Shown piece by piece: positions 38,703-51,170 of a stretch of DNA of 64,000 nt. The stretch comes from Solea solea. Taxonomy: Eukaryota > Chordata > Actinopteri > Pleuronectiformes > Soleidae. The first letter of the stretch is position 1; the number at the start of each line of letters is the position of its first letter. The notes beneath the pieces are model-generated. The model was not told the DNA's origin and searched no databases. It saw only the letters and a list, made by a program, of their open reading frames with translations. The stretch lies in contig NC_081135.1 of the NCBI RefSeq assembly GCF_958295425.1, forward strand, positions 20,840,180-20,904,179, given 5' to 3'. The position numbers were made by a program, and so were the translations under genes.

Positions 38703-39259
38703 ATTCTGTGATTCTTCTTCATGTGGGACCAGAATGGTACAGGTGGGGCAGCGTCTTAGTGCCCCCTATTGATTAGTGGCCACTGTAGTGCACCTATAAT
38801 CGACCGATTCATCTCACAGTTTGCCAGTCAGACTGAACTGTGAGACTCAGGGAGGACCTTTTCTAGCATAATCACTAACCTTGTAGCCAGTAGTCCTCAT
38901 GGAGGCCAAAACCTGGTCGCAATGAGGCAGAACCTCTTTTCTGATGAACTGCTTAAGTTTGGATCTTGCATAGATTAATCTTCTTGGTTCCTTGTTGACA
39001 AACAAGCAGGATTGGGAATTGTAAGTTGACTCGATCAGGCCTCTTCGGAGTGGCCCTAAGGAGCCACGCATGGTTAAAACTCACACTCATATACACACAC
39101 ACGCATGGTCCCGGTCGCTCTTTTTCAAAAGTGGATGTTGGCACACAGCACGAGTCAGTTCTGCCCACTCGCTGTGACCCCAGTATGGAATGTGACCAGC
39201 TGTCTATGGCTGGATTTGCCAGTTTTTAAAGCTGTGTGCCTGTGTACGTGTGAGTATTT

Positions 39260-39282
39260 GTGTGTGTGTGTGTGTGTGTGTG
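39260..39282. repeat. (TG)n microsatellite
   Basis: About eleven perfect TG units. Confidence 0.85.
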
Positions 39283-39971
39283 CAGTTCAGTTTGCTTGCG
39301 CACATCACGTAACTTTCTACAGATTTGTTTTAACATCCTCAGACTAACCTCTCGTTGCTGCTGACAGTACGGTTCTCTTTGTGTGTGTGTCAATGCCAGC
39401 ATAACTCACCCACCAAAGTTGGAAGTTGCCGCAGAGTCCTGGTCATTCGTCACGATCTCTAGCCCTTCCTGCTCTCAGTCCAGCTTTTAGACTAATGAGA
39501 GGATTTGTAGAGTCAGCCTTTGACTTTCAGGACTCAGTGATTTAATGTGAATTAAGCTCCCGCCAACGCAGCTCATGCAGATAATAGAAATGAAGTATTT
39601 GGTTGTTTCTACGCAAAAGTCACGCACTGTAAGCACTGTGTTCTTTGCTTCATTTCATATTATCTTGTCATCCTTCACTGTCTCTCCTCGTGTTTCATGT
39701 CACTTTCTCCTGTCAGTTATCTAATAATAGTAAGTTTCAGAGAAACAGCTTAAAATGTAATCTGCTCAAAGTATATTTTTCAGCAGAGGCCGTTTTTGCC
39801 TTAATGGTTATGAAATAAACAGGACGTGATGGGAATAAATGGTCTACTTTGATTTGCCTCAACATTATCAACAGAACAAGCCCTGCTCCACTGAGGTGAA
39901 AGCAGATATCAGTGGTGTAGAAATATTTGGCGTGTTACTCCAAAGGACAAATGTCAAAATTGTACCTTTTT

Positions 39972-40205
39972 CTTCTTCCAGCTTCTCCCTTTAGTGGTCA
40001 CCCCAGTGGTTCATCTGCCTCCATTTTCTCTTGTGTCCACTTCTGTTACACCAACACTCCTCTTGTCCTCCTTCACAACATACATGATTCTCCTCTGTGA
40101 TCTTCCTCTTTTCCTCCTGCCCAGCAGTGACATCTTCAACATTTGTGTCCAATATAATCACCATCCCTCCTCTACATGACCGAACCATCTCAATCTCGAC
40201 TCTCT
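39972..40205 (-). mobile_element. LINE-like retroposon fragment
   Basis: Phrases 'cttcttccagcttctccctt', 'tagtggtcaccccagtgg', 'catctgcctccattttc', 'tgtgtccacttctgttacac' and 'gaaccatctcaatctcg' match a common fish retrotransposon 3' region normally read on the opposite strand. The copy is truncated and its frames are broken. The specific clade is uncertain. Confidence 0.5.
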
Positions 40206-43200
40206 TTACAGTGTTAATGAAAAATAAAGCAAAAAAAGACATATAGATAGGATATTATGAATAAATAAATTTTTACAATTTGGATAGCAGTATTTTGAAA
40301 GCAAGTTATAGGACTCTAAAATATGTTATGCTAAAATGCTACTAACAACCAGTTGATGCTGCTGTCTGCCTTAAAAGGACAGTTTTACAGTTGTACGTCT
40401 TCAGCCTACGGAATTGCAATGTCGTGAGTTTTATAATACAAGTGTTGTACCAGTTCAATGTGTGCTTGTTTTTATCCAAACAACGTTGGTGCCCGGCACA
40501 CACTGGTGGTCTTAGTAAGTCACCTGCCAAGTTTGAAGCCTGTCAAGCGAACCGCTGGACATTTATGCAATTAACAGGCAGCCAGATAGACATTTCTTGC
40601 AATTACAGATAATTATGTATATGAAGACTGGAACGGACTAAGCATTAAGCGTTAAGTCACATGACATATACTGTAATAAAGTGCAGAGACTATTGCATAT
40701 TTAAATATACAGAGTATGTTACAATGTGACTCTCTATGAGGGTGTGCGCTTATCAGTTTTTACAGTGTCAATAACTGGACTCACTCAGCTTCAGTTCTGT
40801 CCAGCAAATGGAAATCAGACTGTGATCATGTCCACCTCGGTTTTATTAGCGTTTGACCTCTGTGACTTTGATAATCTGAACATAAAAAAAAAAAAGAAAT
40901 CTAGTTTCACTTTTGATTGTTATGTGATCTTCACTGTTTGGTTACAGGCAGGGTTCGAATTATAATCTTATCTTTGCGGGGCTCCCTAATAACTAAGACT
41001 GAGATAAATACACAACAAAATATAGCCAGACTTCACTGTGAATTTTTCATTGTAACAAAGAGCAGCACACATTATATCAGCAAAGTGCAGTCATTGTCAC
41101 TGTCACTCACCGGTGTTATTGTAGTGTTGTTGTAAAACATGTTTCTGTCTGTTTTTCGTTTATGTAAATTATACCTGTTACATTGAAAACTGCATTATTT
41201 GTGATTAATGCAGGCTAGACAGAAAGGGGAAGGCAAAAGGATTTGGCCCTAATTTGGCCCTAAAAGCTCATTACGTAAACATCACCTGCGCTCTCATCTC
41301 CTCTGTAACTGGCAACTATGTTTCTGCTCAGCTGTGATGCATTCACTGATGCTCGTAAAATTGCTCACAGAATTTTGCGCACACGTACACATTGCCCCGT
41401 CTCTAATATTGGTCAGGACAATCTGGCGTTCTCCAAATATCGGTGGGGACAGATCTCCACAGTACAATTTGACTACCTTAATCGGAGTCCGACCCCTTTT
41501 TATGGGAGCTCACTTCCCATTGGCTCCCACATAATTCGAACACAGGTTACAGGTATCAGCTCAAACTGCCATTTGCTGCTTATTTTCATTTGGGTTCTAC
41601 CTCTAAGATGTAGATTACTTGGATGTTGGGCAGGATTACTTAGTAACTAGTATGAAACGATTACCACGAACAAGCTCAACTCTTCTCAAACAACCTTATG
41701 AAGCGACTTGGGAACAGCTATGCATGGAGGTATCTTAAAGCACATGCTAATGCACAGATGCAGGAAATTTACCAAGAGCACGAAGGGTAAAGATTTGTGA
41801 GCTTGTGATCACATACAGTAATTAAGTTAATTAGTAATTTGGTCCGAAAATTAGGTCATTTGAAGCCTTTATAGCCATAATCACAGGGTACTAATAAAGA
41901 GTAGGGAAGGAAGTGGAGAAACAAAGGTAGAAGATGAGATAATGTCACCATGGCATGATCCCATTTGATGACACTCTCCAGCATGTATATTTGTTTTCTA
42001 AATTACTTTGAAATTTTAGAATCATGTCTGCAGTGGCATGTTAAAGCTGAAGAGGCATTTTGAGCTTTAAACCTTGTGTTCTATGAGTAGGACAGATCAG
42101 ACAGTCTGTACTACGACTGAATATACAATAAAAATATAATACATTTTATTAGTATAGAGGTAGCCTTGATGTTACCTTTAAAACCTATTGCCTAATGTGC
42201 CTTGAAATTGGAGTATATTTGTTGAGATAAGAATGATACATTCTTTATACTGTGTATTAGTGAATACCAAATACTACAATCTAAGGACATAGCTGGAAGT
42301 GTATAAGCAGGAGAGGACATAACACCTAAGTGAGAGATGTATCAATAAAATATTCTGGTTTTATTTCATCTTCTGACTGATATTTTTCCCCAAATACAAA
42401 TACAAATACACAGTTTACTAAGTCAAGTCCAGTGCAGAGCACACACTGTATGTTTTTGGCAGAAGCTGAGATTCTGTGGACTCCACTGTACGTACAAATA
42501 AAGGGATGATGTGCATTTTCCTAATTAGTTACTACCTGTAGTGAACGGGATAATTGATTGCAGGGCAATATGGTTCATTTGCAACTAAACCAAGCTAATA
42601 ATTTGGTATTGATTAAAGCATTAGCAAGTGAAACACTACAGAGGGATGTGAGAGTTACATAGATGCCACAGTTATGAAGAAGGTTGATGTTCTCAGTTTT
42701 TAATCTCCTTTAGCTGTCACTCCGCAGTGAAGCTCCATGTTCCGTTGCCATTAATCAGGTGTACACATACTGAATTTAAAATATGAAAAGCTTTTATTGA
42801 CCCAAATTGAAGACAAGACAAATAAGAAAGGACTGCAGCCTTTTGAATATAATACATGCTGTATCAGACAAATAACATTACGAGATACAGCAATAAGATA
42901 CCTCCCTGATGGGTACCCTATGTAAAACAGAAATACAATCACAAAGCAATCATTTGCAGTTACCTTTTGACCCTTATTGAATTTCATGGCTCAGGCTTTG
43001 CATGGCAGTCTTAACTTGCTTTTGTAGATGCAGCGATGCACTGTTTACTTAATGATATTACACCTCGCTAAGCTAACATCGTAAGGAGTGCAGGGCGCGA
43101 GATGATGAACTGCTGGTTTCAGCTTTGCATTGTGGACTCATATGTTATGACTGAAGGAGATTACATTTACTCTGGAAAGTATCAGAGTGTAGGAACGTCT

Positions 43201-43887
43201 GTGTGTCTCTTTCTGTCTGTTGGCTGGATTTACTTGCATGATGCATGGTTTTGGAGGCTAGACAATGACTGGATATCATTCTTGTGTTAATTTGAAGCAC
43301 ATGTGCACTAAAAAAAAAAGTTTTAGGGGTACAGGCATAAATAGTTGTGCAAACTCTTTTACAGCACTTCTCTGAGAGACACAAATCTGAAAAGTTAACT
43401 AACTTCTGCTTCACTGACTTAAGGAATCTTCTGCCCCGTTGAACAGTCCACTATTGTTTTCTCTTTTCCAGTTTTAATCAGCCATTAAATTAACCTTTCC
43501 AGGTTTAATTGTACATCTTAAATACTTATCTCCAGGTTAGAGGTTAGTTATTTCTTTTAGACTATTCATTGTTAAAGCCTGAGTTTTGTCTTTCCTAAGC
43601 TCTTTTTTTCCCTGTATTATTTTACTCTGCTTTATAGCTTGTCTTTCCAGCCACCCACTAGTTACCTAACATACTTGCTTTCATCCCACATTTGTCCAAA
43701 AATTTATAGCATGATTTTTCATTTGCTGTATGTATGTGCTGGATTTGGAGATGGGAGCCCTCAGGAATTGTTTTGTTTTTTTTGAGAGGAAAAGATTTGG
43801 AAGTGACTAAGAGAGAGCTTATTTTATTTGAAGCAAGGTGTAAAAATGTTGAATTCAGGTGCTGAAGTTGTCTCTTCTCTTCTGCAG

Positions 43888-44118
43888 CTGTATCCCAGAG
43901 GCCCACCTTGGCAGTTAGAGGAGAGGTCATCACCATGACAGCGTCCTCGCAGGACTCCAAACCCTCGTCTATGGCTGGCCTCTTCTTGCTCCTCCTCCTC
44001 CTCCTACCGACTGTTTTCACACAGACCTCAGTTCTGACAACCCAGGCCCCCTTGATGTTTGACCCACTAACCCAGTCAGAGTGTACAAAGAAAGAACATC
44101 CAAAGGTTTCCATCCAAG
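43888..44118 (+). CDS. sema5b: Semaphorin-5 first coding exon: signal peptide and N-terminus
   Basis: The exon follows a strong acceptor (pyrimidine tract ending 'tcttctgcag'). The proposed start is the ATG at 43935, in good context (ACC before it). A second in-frame ATG at 43971 (residue 13) directly precedes the hydrophobic core and is an alternative start. The frame is open upstream to the acceptor, so bases 43888-43934 are read as 5' UTR but could be coding. Residues 14-28 form a leucine-rich signal-peptide core; cleavage is likely near residue 30. The segment SECTKKEHPKVSIQ (residues 48-61) matches the short cysteine-EHP segment before the Sema domain of class 5 semaphorins. The exon ends after one base of codon 62 at donor G|GTCAG. 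Class 5 semaphorins are type I membrane axon-guidance ligands with Sema, PSI and thrombospondin repeats. Sema5b is preferred over sema5a from the later exons; the paralogue is uncertain. Confidence 0.8.
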
Positions 44119-44469
44119 GTCAGACATCCTTCATAACCTCTTGCTGAAAACCTAATCTACATGGAAACCTATGTAAAGATCATCCTGTTGCAGTGCTACC
44201 TGTGCAGTACTTTCTTGCAGTGAGAAATCTGATTCAGGACACAGACATACTTGCATGCAGACAAGCACACACAGCTGTTGACACCGCAGACGTGCAGTCA
44301 CTCTAATTATGCTACTTTTTCTACAGCATGGAGTCCACTCAGAGGATATGCTCAGTTGGTGGAAGTGTACTCGTCACTCCATTTACTCGCCCCCCCCTTG
44401 ACAATATTGTAATGTGACAGGAAAAATCAACCAGAGCTATTTTTAAAGAAGGTTTATTAAGCTTTTAAA

Positions 44470-44770
44470 TTCACGTGGCGATGCAGTGGCTGGCATTGTT
44501 CCTTAAAAGCAAGAATCCGGTTTGACCACAGGCCTTTCTGTATGGAGCTTGCATTGTCTGCGTGGGTTCTCTCCAGTTTCTTCGGCTTTCCAAAAGCATG
44601 CAAATTGGGGATTAGGTTTAATGGACACTCTAAATTGGCCATAGGTGTGAATGTGGGAGTGAATAGTTGTGTCTCTATAGTTGTTGGCCCTACGATAAAC
44701 TGGCGACCTGTCTAGGGTGTACCCTGCCTTTTCACCCTATGTCAACCCCCCACGGCCTTATGTTTCCCAT
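44470..44770 (+). mobile_element. Teleost TGGA-tailed retroposon, copy 3 (diverged)
   Basis: Phrases 'ggcctttctgtatggagctt', 'gcatgcaaattggggattag', 'ctctaaattggccatagg', 'aaactggcgacctgtctag' and 'ggtgtaccctgcc' align in order with the copy at 38360-38702, without the TGGA tail. It lies in the semaphorin intron in the sense orientation. Confidence 0.75.
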
Positions 44771-46197
44771 TCCCTCTGTAATGTAGGCATCTTTGTATGG
44801 ATATGGTCTGTAAAGTTGAATACCTTGTCATTAGTCAGGCTGACACATCTGCACTATTCTGATTTTACATTTACATAATACATGCCTAACAGAGACCGGC
44901 AGGGAAGGCGGGAAGACATTTTCTACAAAAGTCAGTTATGACCACTCATAACAGAGTGGGCCACCTGGCTCACACAGTTAGGACTGCAAAATAAATCTCT
45001 CTCCAATGACAAACAAATCTACCTATGGGCACAAATAAAGTGATTGGACTTTTATTGAGACGGAGACAGGGACCTCAACGAAACAGGTGTAAGAATCATA
45101 CATCGTATGTAAGAAATGGTCTTCAGAAGCACATATTGGACAGTAGAAGCTGTCAGTCACACATTGGCCACTTAGATTTGCTGTGCATTTTGGTCCATTT
45201 TCCTTTAAATTGGAACATATTTTCCAAAATAAAATCACATCCTATTGAAGAAGACTTGATTATAGCAAATGAGACCATTAACTCCTCTGGAAAATGTTCA
45301 TTGTTGTTATAAATCAAGTAAGAAGTAGGCTTATTATTTTTTTCAATTTAAGGCAAAAGAGTACTCTTTGCACCCAGCAGTATTGCCCCTGTTGGTGATT
45401 TAATAAATTCCTTCCACTTTCCTTCCTGGTTAGACTGAAACTGGTAGACTATGTCCAATTGTTATTATGTGTTCTTTGGCAAAAAACAATAATTTCTGAC
45501 AGGTTTTACAGAAAAGTACAGTGTGAGGAGCCATACGACATGTAAACCCTTTAAAGTAGTAACCCAATCTGGGGGTATTTATCTTATCATGAGTATTGTA
45601 TATCTTCTTTGATGGTAAATCATCATGTGCTTTCCATTTAGGGAAACATACAGTATCTTCACAGTGGCCAAGTTAACTTTTTTTTTTTACAAATATACAC
45701 TATCCCTGTGCCAAATAAAGCGAGAGGAGACAGGATAGGGGCAGAGGGAGAAGATAGAAATGATTGTTTGGAATTGTGGTGCTGACTATCTTGCCCATTC
45801 ATCTGTACAGTGGACCAAGAAATTAGGTATTTCTCATGGCATGAAATGAAACAGGACAGTTTGGGGCACAGCATCAGATAGACTTGACAGAATGAAAGGT
45901 AAACATACACAAAATTGCTGTGTTTACCTTTGAATCGGGCTGTTTGTGTTCACCCTGAAGAGCAGTGACTTGGACAGGAACATGTAAGCCAGAGGTTTTT
46001 TGTTGTGACTAGAATTATACTAGACATCCTTCAAACCATAGTTTAGACATTTGGCAAGTGTTTCTTGTTTTCCTTTTTGTTTTCCTTTTTACAGCATCGA
46101 TACAGCATTGGGTCTGGTTCAGTGCTTTGGGTCAGCACGCCCATGTTGCTGGGACTGAAGCTGGACATTAAGTGCTCTGTGCTCCCACACTGTTTCG

Positions 46198-46202
<5 letters not shown>

Positions 46203-46284
<82 letters not shown>
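46203..46284. repeat. Palindromic (ATT)n/(AAT)n microsatellite
   Basis: A 41-base ATT-phase run (46203-46243) switches at a TT|AA centre into a 41-base AAT-phase run, making a perfect inverted repeat with no spacer. It reads as poly-Ile or poly-Asn in translation, which is not a gene. Confidence 0.92.
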
Positions 46285-46286
<2 letters not shown>

Positions 46287-46779
46287 TTGTTGTTCCGCTT
46301 CTGTCTGGTCTTTGTGTACAGAAACAATGTGACAGTATTTGTATTCTGCATCCTTTATCTGAAAATGAGCTCTGTCAAGCAATACTATCAGACCTGACAC
46401 TGGCAGTGCCAGCATTTTTTTTTTTTTTTAAACTGTAGAATTCATTTCTGAAACTTTTTATTTCTGAAGACATTTTTCTGTTTGCAGCTGTCTCACTTTA
46501 TTTATAGCAAAATGTCCCTGTTGCCAACAAACAAATCACTTCCTGTGTGCAGTGAGGGAATGCCACAGGGCGACATATGATCTAAACACTACCATACTCA
46601 GGAAAGCAGACTGTCATGTCAAGCTGAACAGTTTGAATGTCATGAACATCTGTTTATATGCAGAGGTTACACAATACAGATGTAAGATTGATAAGTGCAG
46701 GTCCTTTCTACTGGAGTTTTAATCCCCAAAACCAATGAAATGGCTATTTTCATTCTCCACAAAGCTGGACTGAGGTCAC

Positions 46780-47080
46780 CTACGTGCTGCATCTTTTCCT
46801 CTGTCCTCCTCTACCCACCAGGACTCCAGATGTACAGATTAGGCTGGGCTCCATTGAGGCTTCAATTCAAAGGCACTTGAGAATGGCTCTCATGGCAGAG
46901 AGCTGCAGGGCCACTAGCCTGTCAAAGCAGGCAGAGCTGGGCATTATGTGGAGGCAGCCATATAGAAAAGGCCTGCACAATGAAAGTGTCAGCAGGAACC
47001 TGAGATTAGCCTCTGTGATTGATGAGCGTTTTATAGGGGCTTGTTGAAGCGCTACCTCAGTCACCTGGAGGAGACCAAAG
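46780..47080. other. Conserved-element-like intronic patch
   Basis: Non-repetitive, GC-balanced sequence in the first semaphorin intron. Long stretches are free of stops on both strands (about 46784-47047 on + and 46867-47064 on -). It includes E-box-type CACCTG/CAGCTG-like cores and TGATTGATGA. The translated sequences match nothing I know, and the + strand frame lacks a good donor, so I read it as a candidate conserved non-coding element rather than an exon. Confidence 0.25.
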
Positions 47081-47356
47081 TTTTACTCTGGCCATGCAGT
47101 AGCTTGGACACATCTGTATGTTCTTTTTAGATGTATACAACTATAAGAACACATAATTGTGTTTGTTAGCTCAACTAAGAAAGATTTTGTATGGCACTTA
47201 CATGTGATGCATTGAGATGTAATCCTTGTAGTATGTGTACACTGTGAGCAGGGTGCAGGGATCAGCCATCCTCTAGTCCCAGAGCTGGTTGGTTCACTGA
47301 AGCATGCTACCTGCATGAAAGCCCAGCTCCTTTTCTCCTTAAGCCTTACAGTCCCT

Positions 47357-47435
47357 GTAAAGTGATAAAAATATCACTTCTGACTTTGTCACCCCACAGG
47401 AAACATGTTAGTAACCACCTTACCAAATTCGACTG
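47357..47435. repeat. Local direct duplication, unit 1
   Basis: This segment (starting 'gtaaagtgataaaaatatca') recurs at 47546-47624 with about 90% identity and one single-base indel, at an offset of 189 bases. Possibly part of a larger element whose far end is near 48412. Confidence 0.85.
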
Positions 47436-47545
47436 AAACTCAAATTTACGTAACGTTTATTCATGTCCTTTTCTATGAATCCCTAATGTTTCACAACAAA
47501 CAGCAAGGGACCTTCCTGCTCTCTAGTCAGCCTCTTAAAGTACCA

Positions 47546-47624
47546 GTAAAGTGATAAAAATATCACTTATGACTTTGTCACCCCACAAGAAAATGTGTTA
47601 ATAACCACCTTACCAAATTTGACT
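47546..47624. repeat. Local direct duplication, unit 2
   Basis: Second copy of 47357-47435. It is preceded by 'cttaaagtacca', resembling the reverse complement of 'ggatctttaag' at about 48402-48412, so the pair may mark the ends of a roughly 0.87 to 1.07 kb repeat. Confidence 0.85.
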
Positions 47625-49509
47625 GATTAAAAAAAGTCACCAAATGTTTAAAAATTAGGTTTTGAATAATGTAAAATTCAGCTCCATTCTCTGCTCTGAG
47701 AGTGTGTAGGCGTGGTCACCCTCACACACGCTATTCTGGTCTTCCCGTTCAAGTGGGGACCAGAGTCTGTGAACATTGCGGTTCATCGGCGTCTGTACAG
47801 AATATTAACCCGCTGATAACACGTAGAGAAGCCACATTTTCACCATTTTGATGGCAGTTTTAACGACACACATGCACATAAACAGAGCTAGTTTAGCAGC
47901 AGTCCTCCACCCTGTCTCTCTCCCTCGTCCTCTTTATCAGCAGCACCTGCAGCCTCACAGCAGGAGTCTGCTCCTCTTTCTGTTCTTCTTCTCTACTTTC
48001 TCTTCTCTTTAGGAATTTTAGATAAAGTGTCAGAGCTTTTCTGTGTGCTTTTACATCCAGGTAAGACACATATGCGGGACAAAGACATCTCAGCTAGCTA
48101 GCAAAGCAAAGGATGTTTTGTCAGAGAAGGTGTAGTGACTCCTCACAAGGGAAAGGGGGACCACAGTTAAAGGTGCAAAAGGTGTAAAACTTTTTACATC
48201 AACACCGGTTTTGAGGAGGAGTTGAGTTAACTATGGCTCCTGCATCATCAGGCCTAAAACATTTTTAAAAGAAAAGAATTTTTAGTTTTAAATGTTTTAG
48301 TTTTAACTCCATAGTGTTTACTTATTTTTTTTTTCACATGTTCTCAGCCACTATTTTCTAACACAATGTGTGATGATAAGAAAAGCTGAATTTGATTTAC
48401 AGGATCTTTAAGCAAAGCTGCCCCGTATTTGTCAAATGTTGGTACAAATGTATTGACAATGTGTTTAACTAAGGTCTCGTCCGTAAACCATCATGAACTG
48501 ACGGTTTGGTCACCAAAAAAACCAAACAACATTGATTTCTTTTGGGGGCAGTGGAAATACATTTCATAACTTTTCATGTGTCAGTCAAGGATAGTAATTG
48601 GAAAGATTTTGGTAATCATTATGACATTATTGATTCTGCTTAATTTGTCCAGCTTCTGTATGCAGTGTAGATTCCTTAAACGCCTCATTGACAGAGAGTA
48701 GATGGCTTGGCAGCTGAGCACAGTTAAGCTTCCAACCCTCCCATGGTTACAGCAGCACATGCAACTGGGAGAGGTGCATGACAAAATAATCAGTTAAAAA
48801 TAAGTGATTGAAACCTGCCCATGTAATCTGTGTGCATGGGCCACCCAAGTTGAGATCTTGAAAATGTTGTGGACTTGCTGCTTGGTTGGGAAGCAGTGGC
48901 TCTCATACAAAGTCCAACACACAACATTCCTGGAAGTTAAATCCATGTCATGTAATGTTGAGGTCTGTGCCTATCAGTGGTGTTTCCATCCTTACCTGCT
49001 CACATACTAGCATTTTACAGACTGTAAAAGTGGAATTGTGGACAGTTTTCTTTGTCAAATGAAGTCATGTCATTCCTTCTCTGTGCTATGACTCCTTCTT
49101 GTGACGAGTTTTCAGCGGCATGGAGGCAAAAGTTTGGTTTTGAAATAAGATAAGATTCACACTGGCTGCATTTCTGCTGGGTCTCACTCGCGTGTCTCCC
49201 CATACCACCAATATGCTTATGACAGGTTCTGATTTAGCTCTGACAGGAAGGTTTAAAATGTCATATGATTCTTTTACTCAGATAGACAGAGAGAATCACC
49301 TGGATCCGTTTTCTGCACAAGCTGCTGCTAAGATAACAACATGTGTCACACATGGAAAATAGGCAAAACCCCAAAATAGACATGTGTGTGTCTCAGGCAC
49401 ATCTCATGGATGCATGTGTGAACACTGGGAAGAAAAAACAAAAAAAAAATATGTTGAAACACAGCAGTGATGCTCACACCACACAGGCTTTAGCCCCACT
49501 ATGGGAATA

Positions 49510-49830
49510 TTTTTAGTATTCCAGCAGCACAGACAGTAAAGAAGAGAGGTAATAATAGTAAGCATGTGTTATAATAAAACAGGAAGTATAAAAAAATATA
49601 GAACAAAATATATATGAGCAATAATAGAATATGTACAACATGGAAATATTATGTACAGAGTGACCAGTGAAAGGTATTGCACATATAAAACACTTGAACT
49701 GATATTGCACATTTAAAGAGATGGAGTGGTTTACTGTGAGGGGTGCTTGTTGTACAGTCTGACAGCAGCAGGGAGATATGACCTATAATACTGCTCCTTC
49801 AGACATTTAAGGTGGAGCAGCATGATGTGA
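49510..49830 (-). mobile_element. LINE-like 3' region fragment
   Basis: Phrases 'aaaggtattgcacatataaa', 'gatattgcacatttaaag' and 'tgtacagtctgacagcagca' with 'gggagatatgacc' recall the 3' part of a fish LINE in which 'gttgtacagtctgacagcag' is typical. The copy is truncated and non-coding, in the semaphorin intron; orientation is inferred. Confidence 0.4.
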
Positions 49831-50999
49831 TGAAAACGATATCTGCATCCATTCAAACATTAACCTCAGGTGCTTATGATTCCCATCTCTGCAGTAATGT
49901 TTGTTTACATTATTATTTCCTCTTAAACAATCACTGTTACTGAGGAACATCGTTTGATTGATAAACTGATTATGAAATGAGGATTTTGGCCCACACAGAT
50001 AGCATAGCAAACAACATGGCCAACATTTACCATGCTGAGAATCAAACCGCCTCATCAACCTGCGTAGCAATGTACGTCCCTGATCTGCCTAAACACGTCT
50101 GTGTACGCTTGTATCTCTGCTGCACCAGAAGTTGTGCCAGTGTTGTGTGTCAAAGACACAGCAATGGAATCACGTAACCTCTACCCACAGGCACACGGTG
50201 TACAAACCGCCAGCTTATGATTCAGATGGATGATATTGGCTCACGGCATGAGACCACAGGGCTGATAAGAGTGTGGCATGAGGGCAGTAACTGGAAAACT
50301 TGGGATGTAGATATGGAGCCTTGTTTTGGAAGTTATGAAGTAAGATGTGTATTTTGCTAAAAGGCCCAGATAATCAGCTTTGGAGTAAAGGGTCAACCTG
50401 GATTCTGAGTGAAACTTTGCACATTCAGAGGACACCCAGTGCAGCAAAATCCATCAAAGCAAAGAAGAAGTAGAGTTGTATGATGGCTCCACAGTATCAG
50501 TCGACTGTTCCACTCAAATCATTTCAATGTTCCTTGCTCTGAAGAGGAACATTACCTTCCTCTGCAAACCTTGTCTTTCCCATTTACTTTTATGCCCTCT
50601 CGTATCTCCAGACTGTCTATAGTCGTATGTCTACCCATCTAATCTCTCGCCCTCTCTCACATCTGTTCTCCTTCTCTTCCTTCTCCTCCTCAAATTCTCC
50701 TTCTCACTTTCCTACTTCATTTCCTCCTCATCTCTGTCTCACATTGAGCTTTTTTTTTTTGCTTTATAAAAGGAAGAAAAACCTATGGTGCACTTTGTAC
50801 AAACCCCTCTATGTTTTTCATTGTCTGGGTAATGGTGCTGTCATTTAGCCACTGTGTCGCTGTCAGAAAGGCCCCTGAGCATCAAACAAGCCATGCCCCA
50901 TGTAAGACATGACTTTGCCATGAATGAATTTTTAGTATTCTGTTTTTCATTATAGATTCTGCTCTTACTCTGTTTCCCACCTCACTCATGATTACAGCA

Positions 51000-51170
51000 G
51001 CGGGCCTAATTGGAACTGTGCTATCAGAGCTTTGGTGAGTTTGCAGCCATCAATCAGGCAGCTGAATGGAGCTGAGTTTAGCATGCATCTGGGGCCAGTC
51101 TATCACCCTCTGATGGCATGTCAGGATAACTGGCCCAGGAGACAGCAAAGAGGATCAAGGGGATAGAAAA
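51000..51170. other. Conserved-element-like intronic patch
   Basis: Contains GGGCCTAATTGGAAC, CCATCAATCAGG, GCAGCTGAATGGAGCTGAG and a GGCCAG pair in a repeat-free stretch, with E-box, PBX/HOX-like and homeodomain-like cores. Composition-based guess only. Confidence 0.2.

Larger units (their letters stand above)
33191..43887. other. Gene-free interval, fifth part
   Basis: No coding exon could be supported. It holds microsatellites (35429, 36698 and 39260), SINE and retroposon copies (36612, 38360 and 39972), and otherwise unremarkable AT-rich sequence. The last 30 bases form the pyrimidine tract and acceptor of the first coding semaphorin exon. Confidence 0.55.

Noticed and set aside
38331..38722. 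Overlapping - strand frames of 70 and 124 codons
   Set aside because: Lie on a dispersed retroposon copy and translate non-coding repeat sequence.
43658..44113. 151-codon - strand open frame
   Set aside because: Antisense shadow of the semaphorin signal-peptide exon; composition follows the + strand coding sequence and no motif is recognisable.
46043..46397. Poly-Ile/poly-Asn frames
   Set aside because: Direct translation of the ATT/AAT microsatellite.
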